This document shows positions 1 to 10,312 of a stretch of DNA of 64,000 bases, in pieces. Within the stretch, counting starts at the first letter, position 1; each line of letters begins with the position of its first letter. The stretch covers positions 191,001 to 255,000 of the forward strand of contig NZ_FNSF01000001.1 of NCBI RefSeq assembly GCF_900105455.1, in the 5' to 3' direction. Made by a program: the position numbers and the translations under genes. The notes below the pieces were generated by a model. That model was not told the origin of the DNA. It saw only the letters and a list, made by a program, of their open reading frames with translations, and searched no databases. The stretch is from Tenacibaculum sp. MAR_2009_124 (GTDB taxonomy: Bacteria; Bacteroidota; Bacteroidia; Flavobacteriales; Flavobacteriaceae).

Positions 1-607
1 TTTTGTTGGCTGCCTTTTCGTAGAACTCTAAAGCTTCTTTTGATTGATTGATGTCAGCAAAAGCATCACCAATAGCACCTAGTGCAGTTGGGCCTAAGAT
101 TTCGTCATCCGATTCAAAATTACTTAAATACTCGATAGCTTCAGAGTATTTTTTCATTTTTAAATAAGAAATACCAGCATAGTAGTTTGCTAAATTTCCT
201 GCTTTGGTACCACTAAAAGATTCTGCAATATCAACAAAACCATATTTTCCATCTCCTCCTTCTAGTCCTAAATTGTAAAGTGAATCCGCCGCTACACCAG
301 CAGAAGTTCCAGCTTGATCAAAAAAGTTTCTAGGATAAGCTAATTCATTTGAAGCTTGTCTTTCAGTTGGCTCTGCTACATATTTAGTATAAGCAAGGTA
401 TCCAAGAATAATAACGGCAATAGCAACTAAACCATAAAATAGAGGCTTGTTGTTTTTTTCAATCCATTCCTCAGATTTGTTAACTGCTTCGTCTAAATTA
501 TTAAATACTTCAGCTGTTGTACTCTGTCCTTCATCAAATGTCTCTTCAACTTCCTTAACAACCTTTTCTTTTTTCGGTTTATACCCTCTTTTCTTATATG
601 TGGCCAT
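1..607 (-). CDS. TPR-repeat inner-membrane protein, 3' end cut off by window
   Basis: Reading leftward from ATG at 605-607 gives an open frame that begins MATYKKRGYKPKKEK and runs off the window edge after about 202 residues. A charged acidic N-terminus is followed by one membrane segment at about residues 58-76 (FYGLVAIAVIILGYLAY). The region beyond it has TPR-like helices (NLANYYAGISYLKMKKYSEA, then ALGAIGDAFADINQSKEALE). It resembles the YfgM-like TPR proteins that flavobacteria keep beside recF and ribH, which probably act as membrane-anchored periplasmic scaffolds or chaperones; this is inferred from family and context. It is divergent from recF, with 112 bp between start codons. Confidence 0.8.
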   Translation of the reverse strand, partial: MATYKKRGYKPKKEKVVKEVEETFDEGQSTTAEVFNNLDEAVNKSEEWIEKNNKPLFYGLVAIAVIILGYLAYTKYVAEPTERQASNELAYPRNFFDQAGTSAGVAADSLYNLGLEGGDGKYGFVDIAESFSGTKAGNLANYYAGISYLKMKKYSEAIEYLSNFESDDEILGPTALGAIGDAFADINQSKEALEFYEKAANK

Positions 608-629
608 ATTGCTTTCAAATTAGTGCCGA

Positions 630-637
630 CAAAAATA
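630..637 (-). promoter_or_regulatory. Possible Bacteroidota -7 box for the TPR gene
   Basis: On the minus strand the eight bases read TATTTTTG, matching the Bacteroidota -7 consensus TAnnTTTG, 22 bp before the ATG of the TPR gene. I see no TTG -33 box at the usual 17-23 bp spacing, so support is moderate. Confidence 0.4.
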
Positions 638-719
638 GTTTTTTTAATTGGATTTTAAAAGCTGATTTTCCGTAAATTTTCAATATTTTGCGCTACCTTA
701 AAAGAAACTCATTTTTTAC

Positions 720-1799
720 ATGTACTTGCAAAAGATTTCATTAGTAAATTATAAGAATATAGCGTCTAAAACATTCGATTTTCAAAAGAAAATCAATTGT
801 TTTGTGGGAAATAATGGAGTGGGAAAAACAAATGTACTCGATGCCATTTATTATTTATCATTTGCGAAGAGTTATTTTAATTCAGTAGCAGTTCAGAATA
901 TTCAGCATGGTGAAGATTTTTTTATGATTGAAGGAAATTACCTGTTACATGAGAGAAATGAGAGGATTGTTTGTTCTTTAAAAAAGGGGCAAAAAAAAGT
1001 ATTAAAGAGAAATGATAAAGCCTATGAGAAGTTCTCAGATCATATAGGGCAATTGCCATTGGTAATTATATCTCCAGCGGATAGGGATTTAATTGTTGAA
1101 GGAAGTGATACTAGAAGAAAATTTATCGATGGAGTAATTTCTCAGCAAGACAAAAAGTATCTGCAAAGTTTATTGGCCTATGGAAAGGTTGTTCAGCAGC
1201 GAAATGCTTTATTGAAATATTTTGCGGCAAATAGAACTTTTGATGCTTTAAATTTAAAAGTGTATGATGAGCAATTAATTCAATATGGTACAGTAATTCA
1301 TGAGAAAAGGAAAACGTTTTTAGAACAATTTGCTCCTATTTTTATTGAGAAGCATGGGGTTATTTCGGGAAATGAAGAAAAAGTGAATTTAAAGTATAAA
1401 AGTCAATTGTTTGAAAACGATTTTGAGAGTTTATTAACAAAAAGCCTCGAAAAGGACAAAATGTTGCAATATACTTCTGTAGGAATTCATAAGGATGATT
1501 TAAGTTTTGAAATAGGAGAATATCCAATTAAGAAATTTGGTTCTCAAGGACAACAAAAATCGTTTTTAATAGCTTTAAAACTGGCTCAATTTGAATTTAT
1601 AAAACAACAAGTAAATATTACTCCGATTTTATTATTGGATGATATTTTTGATAAATTAGACGAAAATAGAGTTACACAAATCCTTGAGTTGGTAAATCAA
1701 AAAGATTTTGGACAAATATTTATAACCGATACTCACGCCGATAGGACGAAAATGGTTATTGAGAAGAGTAATCAGGAGTATCAGATTTTTAAGCTATAA
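720..1799 (+). CDS. recF: DNA replication and repair protein RecF
   Basis: RecF is an SMC/ABC-type ATPase that loads RecA at single-strand gaps together with RecO and RecR. The 359-residue chain has the usual family length. The Walker A loop GNNGVGKTN lies near residue 30, the ABC-like signature [16 protein letters not shown] near 276, and Walker [12 protein letters not shown] near 304. The N-terminal [14 protein letters not shown] is the typical RecF opening and fixes the ATG start. It is followed by a DUF721 gene 118 bp downstream, the usual flavobacterial order. Nothing suggests damage or recent transfer. Confidence 0.97.
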   Translation: MYLQKISLVNYKNIASKTFDFQKKINCFVGNNGVGKTNVLDAIYYLSFAKSYFNSVAVQNIQHGEDFFMIEGNYLLHERNERIVCSLKKGQKKVLKRNDKAYEKFSDHIGQLPLVIISPADRDLIVEGSDTRRKFIDGVISQQDKKYLQSLLAYGKVVQQRNALLKYFAANRTFDALNLKVYDEQLIQYGTVIHEKRKTFLEQFAPIFIEKHGVISGNEEKVNLKYKSQLFENDFESLLTKSLEKDKMLQYTSVGIHKDDLSFEIGEYPIKKFGSQGQQKSFLIALKLAQFEFIKQQVNITPILLLDDIFDKLDENRVTQILELVNQKDFGQIFITDTHADRTKMVIEKSNQEYQIFKL

Positions 1800-1917
1800 A
1801 ATTCTTCCGGTAGAATTTATTGGCAATAATTAATACTATTTTAAAGGTAATTTACAGATTTTGAATTACCATGTTGAAAATAACTAAAATAAACTTATTC
1901 AAGTGAAAAAAGACGGA

Positions 1918-2214
1918 ATGACGAAAAGAGAAAATGATAGTTTTTCTATAAAGGAATTGATGAATTTGTTTATAGAGAAGAGCAATCTGAAAAATGGATT
2001 TCAGAAAATCCATATAGAAGAGGCCTGGAGTAAATTAATGGGAGCAGGTGTGGCTTCTTATACCGACGGGGTAAAATTACAAAATGGAACCCTATTCGTA
2101 CGGTTAAGATCTTCAGTTTTACGAGAAGAACTTAGTTATGGAAAAGAAAAGATAGCAAGAATGCTCAATGAGGAAATGGGAGAAGAAATTGTCAAAAGAA
2201 TTATGCTAGTTTAA
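1918..2214 (+). CDS. DUF721 (DciA-like) protein
   Basis: A 98-residue DUF721 protein. The family includes DciA, the ancestral bacterial loader/operator of the DnaB replicative helicase, so a role near replication forks is likely by family. Visible are the alpha-helical N-terminus (SIKELMNLFIEKSN), the conserved HIEEAWSKLMG stretch, and a C-terminal KH-like part (LFVRLRSSVLREELSYGKEKIARMLNEE cut short here). I chose ATG 1918; an in-frame GTG at 1903 would add five residues. It sits between recF and convergent ndk, with a strong hairpin after its stop. Confidence 0.85.
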   Translation: MTKRENDSFSIKELMNLFIEKSNLKNGFQKIHIEEAWSKLMGAGVASYTDGVKLQNGTLFVRLRSSVLREELSYGKEKIARMLNEEMGEEIVKRIMLV

Positions 2215-2223
2215 TAGATACAT

Positions 2224-2259
2224 AAAAAAAACTCGTTATTTTCATAACGAGTTTTTTTT
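2224..2259. terminator. Bidirectional intrinsic terminator between DUF721 gene and ndk
   Basis: ACTCGTTAT at 2231-2239 and ATAACGAGT at 2244-2252 form a perfect 9-bp stem with a 4-nt loop. It is flanked by seven A upstream and seven T downstream, so it can stop transcription from both convergent genes. Confidence 0.92.
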
Positions 2260-2280
2260 ATGTATTAAATAATGTTTTAA

Positions 2281-2700
2281 TTAAAACATTTCTCTTCCTG
2301 AAAAGTGGAAAGCTCCTTCGATAGCAGCATTTTCATCAGAATCAGATCCATGAACAGCGTTTTCACCTATTGAAGTAGCATACAGTTTACGGATAGTTCC
2401 TTCAGCAGCTTCAGCTGGGTTAGTAGCTCCAATTAAAGTTCTGAAATCCTCAACAGCGTTATCTTTTTCTAAAATCGCAGCGATAATTGGTCCACGAGTC
2501 ATGAACTCAACTAATTCACCAAAAAATGGACGCTCATTATGAATAGCGTAGAAAGTTTCGGCATCACGCTTAGTCATTTGAGTTTTTTTCATTGCTACAA
2601 TTCTAAAACCTGCAGCGTTAATTTTTTCTAAAATAGCACCAGTATGTCCGTTTTCAACGCCATCTGGTTTAATCATTGTAAATGTTCTATTTGTTGCCAT
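2281..2700 (-). CDS. ndk: Nucleoside diphosphate kinase
   Basis: Ndk transfers the gamma phosphate between nucleoside triphosphates and diphosphates through a phosphohistidine, balancing NTP and dNTP pools in the cytosol. The 139-residue chain begins [15 protein letters not shown], and the catalytic motif NAVHGSDS, whose histidine is phosphorylated, lies near residue 113. ATG 2700 is chosen because it gives the family N-terminus; a longer frame to 2736 would add 12 non-conserved residues and overlap the expected transcription start. A TTG/TAnnTTTG promoter lies just upstream. It is convergent with the DUF721 gene. Confidence 0.97.
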   Translation of the reverse strand: MATNRTFTMIKPDGVENGHTGAILEKINAAGFRIVAMKKTQMTKRDAETFYAIHNERPFFGELVEFMTRGPIIAAILEKDNAVEDFRTLIGATNPAEAAEGTIRKLYATSIGENAVHGSDSDENAAIEGAFHFSGREMF

Positions 2701-2733
2701 CTTTAAAATATCTTCTAAATTTTTTAGTCGCCG

Positions 2734-2763
2734 CAAAAATACATTTTTTAATGTTATTCACAA
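2734..2763 (-). promoter_or_regulatory. Bacteroidota-type promoter of ndk
   Basis: On the minus strand TTG (2761-2763) is followed after 19 bp by TATTTTTG (2734-2741). This matches the Bacteroidota sigma-ABfr consensus TTG-N17-23-TAnnTTTG. It lies 33 bp before the ndk ATG at 2700, implying a short leader, and helps to exclude the longer ndk start. Confidence 0.75.
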
Positions 2764-2764
2764 G

Positions 2765-3775
2765 TTAAGGATAAAATTGTGTAAACTCTTGCAATACATG
2801 CTTGTCTTCTCCCATCATTTTAAAGATAACTTTACGTTCCTTGAAGTTAAATTTGATAAGCCCATAACTCCTAGAATTAACAACATTGCCCTTCCTTAAT
2901 TTATTCGGTTCATAAGTGTAAGATTCATAAGAATGTGTTAGTCCACTGGAAGTAAAGTCTATTAAAGGGTATTTTAATGAGTTTAATTGTAACGTAGAAA
3001 ATTCAGAAATATGACGATCTCCAGACAAGAAAATAATGTTTTTACTTTTTGACTTTTTAATTAATGAGAAAAGTTTATCCGTTTCTGTTGGAAAGTTAGC
3101 CCATTTTTCAAAACCATGTTCGGCGGACAGAATTTGAATGCTACTAACTAGTATCGTAAAATCAGATACATTAGTGTTAAGCTCGTTATTTAACCATTTC
3201 CATTGTTGCAAGCCTAAAATAGTTCCTCCATTTTTATTTGGTTGATATCGTTTGTTTTTTTCTTTTGACTTAGTTAGGGGTGATCTAAAATAACGAGTAT
3301 CAAGAAGAATAACTTTAATAGTTCCATCTGGAGTTTTAAAAATTTTCGAATGATAAATTCCTTCACGTTTGCGTCGAGGAGAATTAGCAGGTACATTCAG
3401 AAAATCGAGAAAGAGTTGTTGACTTTCTTGCTTTTTTTCAAATTCTTCGCCGCCATCATTAACTCCGTAGTCATGATCATCCCAAGTGCCTAAAATTGGA
3501 ATACTTTGGGTAAAAGCTGAGTATTCTATGTTATTCTTTTGCTGTTCGTATAATAGGCGCATTTTTTCCATGTTATCGGTATCGGCATAAATAGTATCGC
3601 CTCCCCAAATCCATAAATTAGGAGATTGCTCCATTATATTTTCCCAAAAAGGGTTTGTCTTGTTTTGATCGTTACAAGAGCCGAAAGCAATGGTAAATGT
3701 TGACGTTTGTGAAAATGTAAATTGATTGAAAAGTAACCAAAATATTAAAAGAATAAAGTAGTTATTATTGTTCAT
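2765..3775 (-). CDS. PhoD-like alkaline phosphatase / metallophosphatase, secreted
   Basis: A 336-residue protein of the PhoD-like phosphatase family, metal-dependent phosphodiesterases/monoesterases acting outside the cytoplasm. Starting at ATG 3775 gives a signal peptide (NNNNYFILLIFWLLFNQFTFS, cleavage near FSQ). Metal-ligand motifs are visible in order: FGSCNDQ near residue 32, WGGDTIYAD near 58, GTWDDHDYGVNDGG near 98, and LSGDRHISEF near 255. The longer start at 3808 would bury the signal peptide and is rejected. It diverges from the DHH gene over a 79-bp spacer. Substrate is not predictable; single-domain flavobacterial members are often in phosphate scavenging. Confidence 0.88.
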   Translation of the reverse strand: MNNNNYFILLIFWLLFNQFTFSQTSTFTIAFGSCNDQNKTNPFWENIMEQSPNLWIWGGDTIYADTDNMEKMRLLYEQQKNNIEYSAFTQSIPILGTWDDHDYGVNDGGEEFEKKQESQQLFLDFLNVPANSPRRKREGIYHSKIFKTPDGTIKVILLDTRYFRSPLTKSKEKNKRYQPNKNGGTILGLQQWKWLNNELNTNVSDFTILVSSIQILSAEHGFEKWANFPTETDKLFSLIKKSKSKNIIFLSGDRHISEFSTLQLNSLKYPLIDFTSSGLTHSYESYTYEPNKLRKGNVVNSRSYGLIKFNFKERKVIFKMMGEDKHVLQEFTQFYP

Positions 3776-3854
3776 TATTATGCGTTTGTCGCTAAATAAC
3801 AAAAACAAAATGAGACAAAGTTTAATAGAAGTTTAATTTGTATCTTCGCGACTT

Positions 3855-4883
3855 ATGATTTTGAAACAGTTTAACGAATTAAAAGAGTTTTTATCTAAGC
3901 CCCAACAGGTTGTTATTATAGGGCATAAAAATCCTGATGGAGATGCTGTGGGTTCGACTCTTGGATTGAAACATTATTTAGACAAAAAAGGACATAAAGC
4001 TCAGGTGTTAATGCCTAATGAATACCCAGATTTTTTGCACTGGATACCGGGGTCAGAAACGGTATATCGTTTTGATCGTCAAAATAATCAGTGCGTCAAA
4101 TCATTAAAAAAATCTACCATTGTTTTTTTGTTGGATTTCAATGCATTGCATAGAGTGGGACAGGATATGCAAAATACATTAAATAAATATGAACATGATT
4201 TTGCTCTCATAGATCATCACCAACAACCTGATGATTTTGAATATATGTATTCAGATACAGCAATGTCTTCTACTTGTCAAATGGTATATAATTTTATCGA
4301 AATGATGGGCGATGTAGATATGATCGATAAAAATATTGCTACTTCCTTATATACTGGAATTATGACTGATACTGGATCTTTTCGATTCAGATCTACAACC
4401 AGTAAGACGCATAGAATAATTGCTGATTTAATTGATAAAGGCGCTGAGAACGATAAAATTCATAGTAATGTAAACGATTCTAATACCTATAGTAGATTGT
4501 TACTTCTTGGTCAAGCATTGACTAATTTAGAGATTTTACCTGAATATAAAACGGCATTTATTACTTTGTCTGAAGAAGAAAAGGATAAGTACAATTATGA
4601 AAAAGGTGATACAGAAGGAATTGTTAATTATGCCTTGTCATTAAAAGGAATAGTGTTTGGAATCATTTTTATTGAAGATGAAGAACAAGGGATTATTAAG
4701 ATTTCGTTTAGATCTAAAGGGCAATTCTCAGTAAATCAATTTGCCAGAAACTACTTCAATGGAGGAGGACATGACAATGCCTCAGGTGGTAGAAGTGAAT
4801 TAAATATGGATGATACGTTAGCAAAATTTAAATCATTGCTACCAAAGTATAAAAGTGAATTATTAACCTCTTATGAAAGTTAG
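3855..4883 (+). CDS. DHH-family phosphoesterase (NrnA-like)
   Basis: A 342-residue DHH/DHHA1 protein of the NrnA group, which degrades short oligoribonucleotides and pAp in the cytosol. The nucleotide-metal motif GHKNPDGDAVGSTLG is near residue 23, the DHH motif LIDHHQQPDDF near 118, a TGIMTDTGSFRF stretch near 171, and the substrate-binding glycine loop GGGHDNASGG near 304. Length and motif order are normal. Its last codons overlap the gldI start by 11 bp, so it is probably translated with that gene. NrnA is the best-supported function; the exact substrate is inference. Confidence 0.9.
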   Translation: MILKQFNELKEFLSKPQQVVIIGHKNPDGDAVGSTLGLKHYLDKKGHKAQVLMPNEYPDFLHWIPGSETVYRFDRQNNQCVKSLKKSTIVFLLDFNALHRVGQDMQNTLNKYEHDFALIDHHQQPDDFEYMYSDTAMSSTCQMVYNFIEMMGDVDMIDKNIATSLYTGIMTDTGSFRFRSTTSKTHRIIADLIDKGAENDKIHSNVNDSNTYSRLLLLGQALTNLEILPEYKTAFITLSEEEKDKYNYEKGDTEGIVNYALSLKGIVFGIIFIEDEEQGIIKISFRSKGQFSVNQFARNYFNGGGHDNASGGRSELNMDDTLAKFKSLLPKYKSELLTSYES

Positions 4884-5406
4884 GATATTATTTTTAGTAA
4901 CATTTATGTTTTTGTTTTCTTGTGGTGAACCAGTTGCAAGAAAACCGAAGAAGCATGGAACTACTAATTTTTATAAAGAAGTAATTAGAAAAAATAAAAA
5001 GTTGAATGGACTCGAAAAAAGTAGATTAGAGTCTTGGATACGTAAAGATACCGTTCATGTATATGAGGAAAGTACTCAAGGGTACTGGTATTATTATAAC
5101 AAAAAAGATAGCGTACAATCAATATCTCCGAAGTTAGAAGATGTAGTTGAAATAGAGTTTGATATTAAAAATATTAAAGGAAATTTATTGTATGAGAAAA
5201 TGAAACGTTCCTATAAAGTAGATAAAGAAGATTTTATTCCGGCACTTCAAGATGGAATAAAATTGATGAAAAAGGGAGAAACTATTACATTTGTCATTCC
5301 TTCATACAGAGCATTTGGTGTTTCAGGTGATGGAAACAAAATAGGAATCAACCAACCAATAAAAAGTACAGTAACGTTAATAGACATAAAAACAAATCAA
5401 CAATAA
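4873..5406 (+). CDS. gldI: Gliding-motility-associated FKBP prolyl isomerase lipoprotein GldI
   Basis: A 177-residue lipoprotein: signal peptide MKVRILFLVTFMFLFSC with lipobox LFSC (Cys17), then an FKBP-type fold whose C-terminal half carries the conserved PALQDGIKLMKKGETITFVIPS block and ends near IKSTVTLIDI. GldI is an FKBP-like lipoprotein required for gliding and T9SS function in Flavobacterium johnsoniae, probably folding exported Gld/Spr proteins. The size, lipoprotein signal and position between a DHH gene and another FKBP gene match the usual gldI locus. It overlaps the upstream gene by 11 bp and the downstream one by a single base (TAATG). Confidence 0.85.
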   Translation: MKVRILFLVTFMFLFSCGEPVARKPKKHGTTNFYKEVIRKNKKLNGLEKSRLESWIRKDTVHVYEESTQGYWYYYNKKDSVQSISPKLEDVVEIEFDIKNIKGNLLYEKMKRSYKVDKEDFIPALQDGIKLMKKGETITFVIPSYRAFGVSGDGNKIGINQPIKSTVTLIDIKTNQQ

Positions 5407-6137
5407 TGAAAATGACTAAATTTTTAATCGCTACTCTTGTAGGGATTTCAGTAGTTTCTTGTAGTAATGGTCAATATAATTCTAAAAAATCTTTAGAAAA
5501 TCAAGTAGATACCATAAGCTATGCAGTAGGATTAAACATGGCAAATCAAATTAAAGCTAATTTTGAAGAGGTAAATGAAGATTTATTTATTCAAGGATTT
5601 AAAAATGGAGTAGATTCTACCAATATGCTATTGGATGCAAAAGAAGTTCCAAATATTCTTCGTAATTATTTTCAAAAGAAGAATGAGGAAAGAATGAAGA
5701 AAATGCAAGAGGAGCAGGCTAAAAAAGCGGAAGCTGAATTTGGAGAATTCAAAAAGGAAAATGAAAAATTCTTAGAAGAAAATAAAACTAAAGATGGAGT
5801 TGTAACTACGGCTAGTGGATTACAGTATTTAGTTTTAAATGAAGGAGAAGGAGAAAGTCCAAAAGAAACTTCTAAGGTAAAAGTTCATTACCATGGTACT
5901 TTAATTGATGGAACTGTATTTGATAGTTCTGTAGAAAGAAAAACACCATCGGAGTTTTTTGTAAATAGAGTAATTAAAGGTTGGACTGAAGGTTTACAGT
6001 TAATGAAACCTGGCGCAAAGTATAGATTTTTTGTGCCAAGTGACTTAGCTTATGGTGCTACTCCAAGACCAGGAGGAAAAATAAAGCCTTTTGCAACGTT
6101 AATTTTCGAAGTAGAGCTTCTAGAAGAGGTTAAATAA
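5406..6137 (+). CDS. FKBP-type peptidyl-prolyl cis-trans isomerase lipoprotein (Mip/FklB-like)
   Basis: A 243-residue exported isomerase. Lipobox VVSC (Cys19) follows a short signal peptide. Residues about 33-80 form the Mip/FkpA-type dimerisation domain (ISYAVGLNMANQIK), followed by a long charged helix (MKKMQEEQAKKAEAEFGEF). The catalytic FKBP domain covers about 135-243 (VKVHYHGTLIDGTVFDSS, GWTEGLQLMKPGAKYRFFVP, LAYGA). It is translationally coupled to gldI through a one-base stop/start overlap. It likely assists folding of envelope or secreted proteins. Confidence 0.93.
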   Translation: MKMTKFLIATLVGISVVSCSNGQYNSKKSLENQVDTISYAVGLNMANQIKANFEEVNEDLFIQGFKNGVDSTNMLLDAKEVPNILRNYFQKKNEERMKKMQEEQAKKAEAEFGEFKKENEKFLEENKTKDGVVTTASGLQYLVLNEGEGESPKETSKVKVHYHGTLIDGTVFDSSVERKTPSEFFVNRVIKGWTEGLQLMKPGAKYRFFVPSDLAYGATPRPGGKIKPFATLIFEVELLEEVK

Positions 6138-6150
6138 TAAAATGAATAGA

Positions 6151-6178
6151 ATAAGGTTAGTAAATTTACTAACCTTAT
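6151..6178. terminator. Palindromic hairpin after the FKBP gene
   Basis: A perfect 28-bp dyad (14-bp arms, 6151-6164 and 6165-6178) centred on TAAATTTA, followed by TTGTTT. As RNA it forms a stem of about ten base pairs and probably acts as a terminator or processing site between the FKBP gene and the cyclophilin-FKBP gene. Confidence 0.65.
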
Positions 6179-6197
6179 TTGTTTAAAATCTATTAAA

Positions 6198-7238
6198 ATG
6201 AAATTGTTTAAAATATTATTCATTATAACTATTGTTTTTGCATCGTGTAAAACGGCAAAGTATCCGAATTTAGATAATGGGTTATATGCAGATATTCAAA
6301 CCAATCGTGGAGATATTTTAATAAAATTACACGAAAAAGAGGTTCCTATGACAGTGGCAAACTTTGTGTCGTTAGCTGAAGGTAGTAATCCTAAAATGAC
6401 TGATTCTTTGAAAGGGAAGCCTTATTTTGATGGAACCAAGTTTCACAGAGTTATTAGTGATTTTATGATTCAAGGAGGAGATATAACGGGTACAGGAAGA
6501 GGGAACGCAGGTTATAGATTCGCTGATGAATTTCCGTTGAACGAAAAAGGAGAGTTAATATACAAACATGATAAAAAAGGAGTGCTATCAATGGCTAATT
6601 CTGGGAAAAGTACAAATTCGAGTCAGTTTTTTATTACTCATAAAGCTACACCTTGGTTGGATGGAAAGCATACTATTTTTGGACAAGTTAAAGTAGGTCA
6701 AAACATAGTTGATACTATACAAAAAGATGATTTTATTAATCGTGTTGATATCATACGAATAGGTAAGGAAGCCAAAAAGTTTAAAGCGGAAGAAATCTTT
6801 CAGTTTGAATTAACAAATGTAGAGCAAAGAGAAGAGGAAAGAAAGAAAAAACTTGAAGAGGCTAAAGCGAGATTCCAAAAAGAAAAAGGAATCGAGAATG
6901 CCGTTTCTACTGATTCTGGATTAAAAATATTATCAATTCAAAAAGGAAAAGGAAAAAAAGTAAATCCGGCAATTCCTACAACAGTGCATTACACGTTGTA
7001 CTTAACAGATGGTAAAAAAATAGCATCGAGCATTGATGAGAATAAGCCATTTGTATTTACAATTGACAAACAAAGTTTAATAGCTGGTTGGAAAGAAGGA
7101 GTAAAAACAATGAGAGAAGGAGATAAATCGAGATTTTTCATTCCTTATTATTTAGGGTATGGAGATAAAGGTGTTGGACCAATACCATCGAAATCTGATT
7201 TAGTATTTGAAGTAGAAGTTTTAAAAGTAGGGAAGTAG
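6198..7238 (+). CDS. Cyclophilin-FKBP fusion prolyl isomerase lipoprotein
   Basis: A 346-residue double isomerase. The signal peptide ends at lipobox FASC (Cys17). Residues about 30-205 are a cyclophilin domain (KFHRVISDFMIQGGD, GVLSMANSG, SSQFFITHKATPWLDGKHT, FGQVKVG). A charged linker rich in K and E (about 205-235) leads to an FKBP domain at about 236-346 (TVHYTLYLTDGK, AGWKEGVKTMREGDKSRFFI, YLGYGD). Such cyclophilin-FKBP fusions are known in Bacteroidota. It is the third consecutive exported isomerase, so the cluster looks dedicated to folding surface or T9SS cargo; that last step is inference. Confidence 0.92.
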   Translation: MKLFKILFIITIVFASCKTAKYPNLDNGLYADIQTNRGDILIKLHEKEVPMTVANFVSLAEGSNPKMTDSLKGKPYFDGTKFHRVISDFMIQGGDITGTGRGNAGYRFADEFPLNEKGELIYKHDKKGVLSMANSGKSTNSSQFFITHKATPWLDGKHTIFGQVKVGQNIVDTIQKDDFINRVDIIRIGKEAKKFKAEEIFQFELTNVEQREEERKKKLEEAKARFQKEKGIENAVSTDSGLKILSIQKGKGKKVNPAIPTTVHYTLYLTDGKKIASSIDENKPFVFTIDKQSLIAGWKEGVKTMREGDKSRFFIPYYLGYGDKGVGPIPSKSDLVFEVEVLKVGK

Positions 7239-7239
7239 T

Positions 7240-7803
7240 TTGATTGATGAAATTTTACAGTTAGATAGAGAGCTCCTGATTTTTTTAAATAGCTTAGGAA
7301 CTGAAACATTTGATAGTTTTTGGCTAACCATAACAAATCAGTTTACATGGACTCCATTATTTCTTTTAATACTCTATTTTGTATTCAAAGAGTTTGGTGT
7401 AAAAAAAGGGATATTCACTTTTTTGTTCATTATCGTTCTAGTAGCTTTTTCAGACCAATTTACAAACTTGATTAAAAACACAACCGAAAGATTAAGGCCT
7501 TGTAATACTGAAAATTTACGCGGGTACCTAAGGCAATTTACATACAAGCCAGGAGGTTTTAGTTTTTGGTCGGGTCATGCCTCATTGTCGACGGCTTTTA
7601 GTGTGTTTGTTTACCTTATTTTTAAAGGTAGAATAAAATACATAAAATGGATATTTATTTTTCCTATTGTTTTTGGATTAAGCAGAGTTTATTTAGGAGT
7701 ACATTACCCGATAGATATAACTTGTGGTTATATAGCAGGAGGGATAGTAGGATATACCTTTTACATACTTTATAGAAAACTATTTGAAGCTGTTTTTAAG
7801 TAG
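7240..7803 (+). CDS. PAP2-family membrane phosphatase
   Basis: A 187-residue integral membrane lipid phosphatase. The three PAP2 motifs are visible: KNTTERLRPC (near residue 88), FWSGHAS (near 111, Trp in place of the usual Pro-type residue), and SRVYLGVHYPIDI (near 147). About five hydrophobic helices are present. Translation appears to start at TTG 7240, one base after the previous stop, because MIDEILQLDRELLIFLN matches the usual flavobacterial N-terminus and the nearby ATG at 7247 is in another frame. Likely substrates are undecaprenyl pyrophosphate or phosphatidic acid type lipids. Confidence 0.9.
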   Translation: MIDEILQLDRELLIFLNSLGTETFDSFWLTITNQFTWTPLFLLILYFVFKEFGVKKGIFTFLFIIVLVAFSDQFTNLIKNTTERLRPCNTENLRGYLRQFTYKPGGFSFWSGHASLSTAFSVFVYLIFKGRIKYIKWIFIFPIVFGLSRVYLGVHYPIDITCGYIAGGIVGYTFYILYRKLFEAVFK

Positions 7804-7826
7804 GCAGCTGAATATATCATAGCAAT

Positions 7827-7866
7827 AAAAAAAGGAGCATTTCAAAACGAAATGCTCCTTTTTTTG
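7827..7866 (+). terminator. Intrinsic terminator after the PAP2 gene
   Basis: Stem AAAGGAGCATTTC (7831-7843) with its complement from 7849-7861 around a 5-nt loop AAAAC, then a run of T. This is a strong, typical terminator closing the DHH-gldI-isomerase-PAP2 group. Confidence 0.93.
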
Positions 7867-7896
7867 TTTTAATAGTTAAAATATTAGTATCTTGCA

Positions 7897-7918
7897 TTTA
7901 CTATGCATGCATAGTAAA
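7897..7918. promoter_or_regulatory. Perfect 22-bp palindrome, probable operator
   Basis: An uninterrupted 22-bp inverted repeat (11-bp arms, TTTACTATGCA and its complement) lies 18 bp before the ATG of the flavin oxidoreductase gene. It has no T-run and no loop, so it is not a terminator. The size and position suit a dimeric repressor such as a MarR- or TetR-type protein; no candidate regulator gene is adjacent. Confidence 0.55.
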
Positions 7919-7930
7919 TTTTAAATTTAG

Positions 7931-9964
<2,034 letters not shown>

Positions 9965-10312
9965 TTGTCAATAAAAATTACTATATTTATTATAATTATC
10001 ATTAAAAATGATATCGGCTAAAGCCCCCATCGAGTCAAGTTTAAGTTGATGATGCGGGGCTATTTTTAATATAAAAATCGGAGGATCTCCTTTATTTTTT
10101 AAGGAGTAGCATTAGAGATAAGCTTATAAAATACAATTGAGAATTTTATTGATTGTTTTTTTTGCAAAAACTAATTATATAAAATCTGGTTTTACAAACA
10201 CCTTTTGAAATGGTTTTTTGTTTCTTTACTCGCTAATAAATAGAAAGTTATAAGCTTTCCTTCATAGACTTTTTAATGGTGGTTTAAGTAAACGAATGCA
10301 GAACTTAAAAGG
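9965..10312. other. 348-bp intergenic region
   Basis: AT-rich spacer between the FadH-like gene and the first sensor-regulator gene. It holds a structured GC-rich hairpin (10022-10066) and a short GGAG/CTCC dyad near 10081-10091. No further open frame is credible. Confidence 0.6.
10022..10066 (+). terminator. GC-rich nested hairpin, likely terminator
   Basis: AGCCCC (10022-10027) pairs with GGGGCT (10056-10061). Inside it, CATC pairs with GATG and TCAA with TTGA around a GTTTAAG loop. ATTTTT follows, as expected for termination of the flavin oxidoreductase transcript. A related hairpin with the same frame lies at 18552-18591. Confidence 0.7.
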
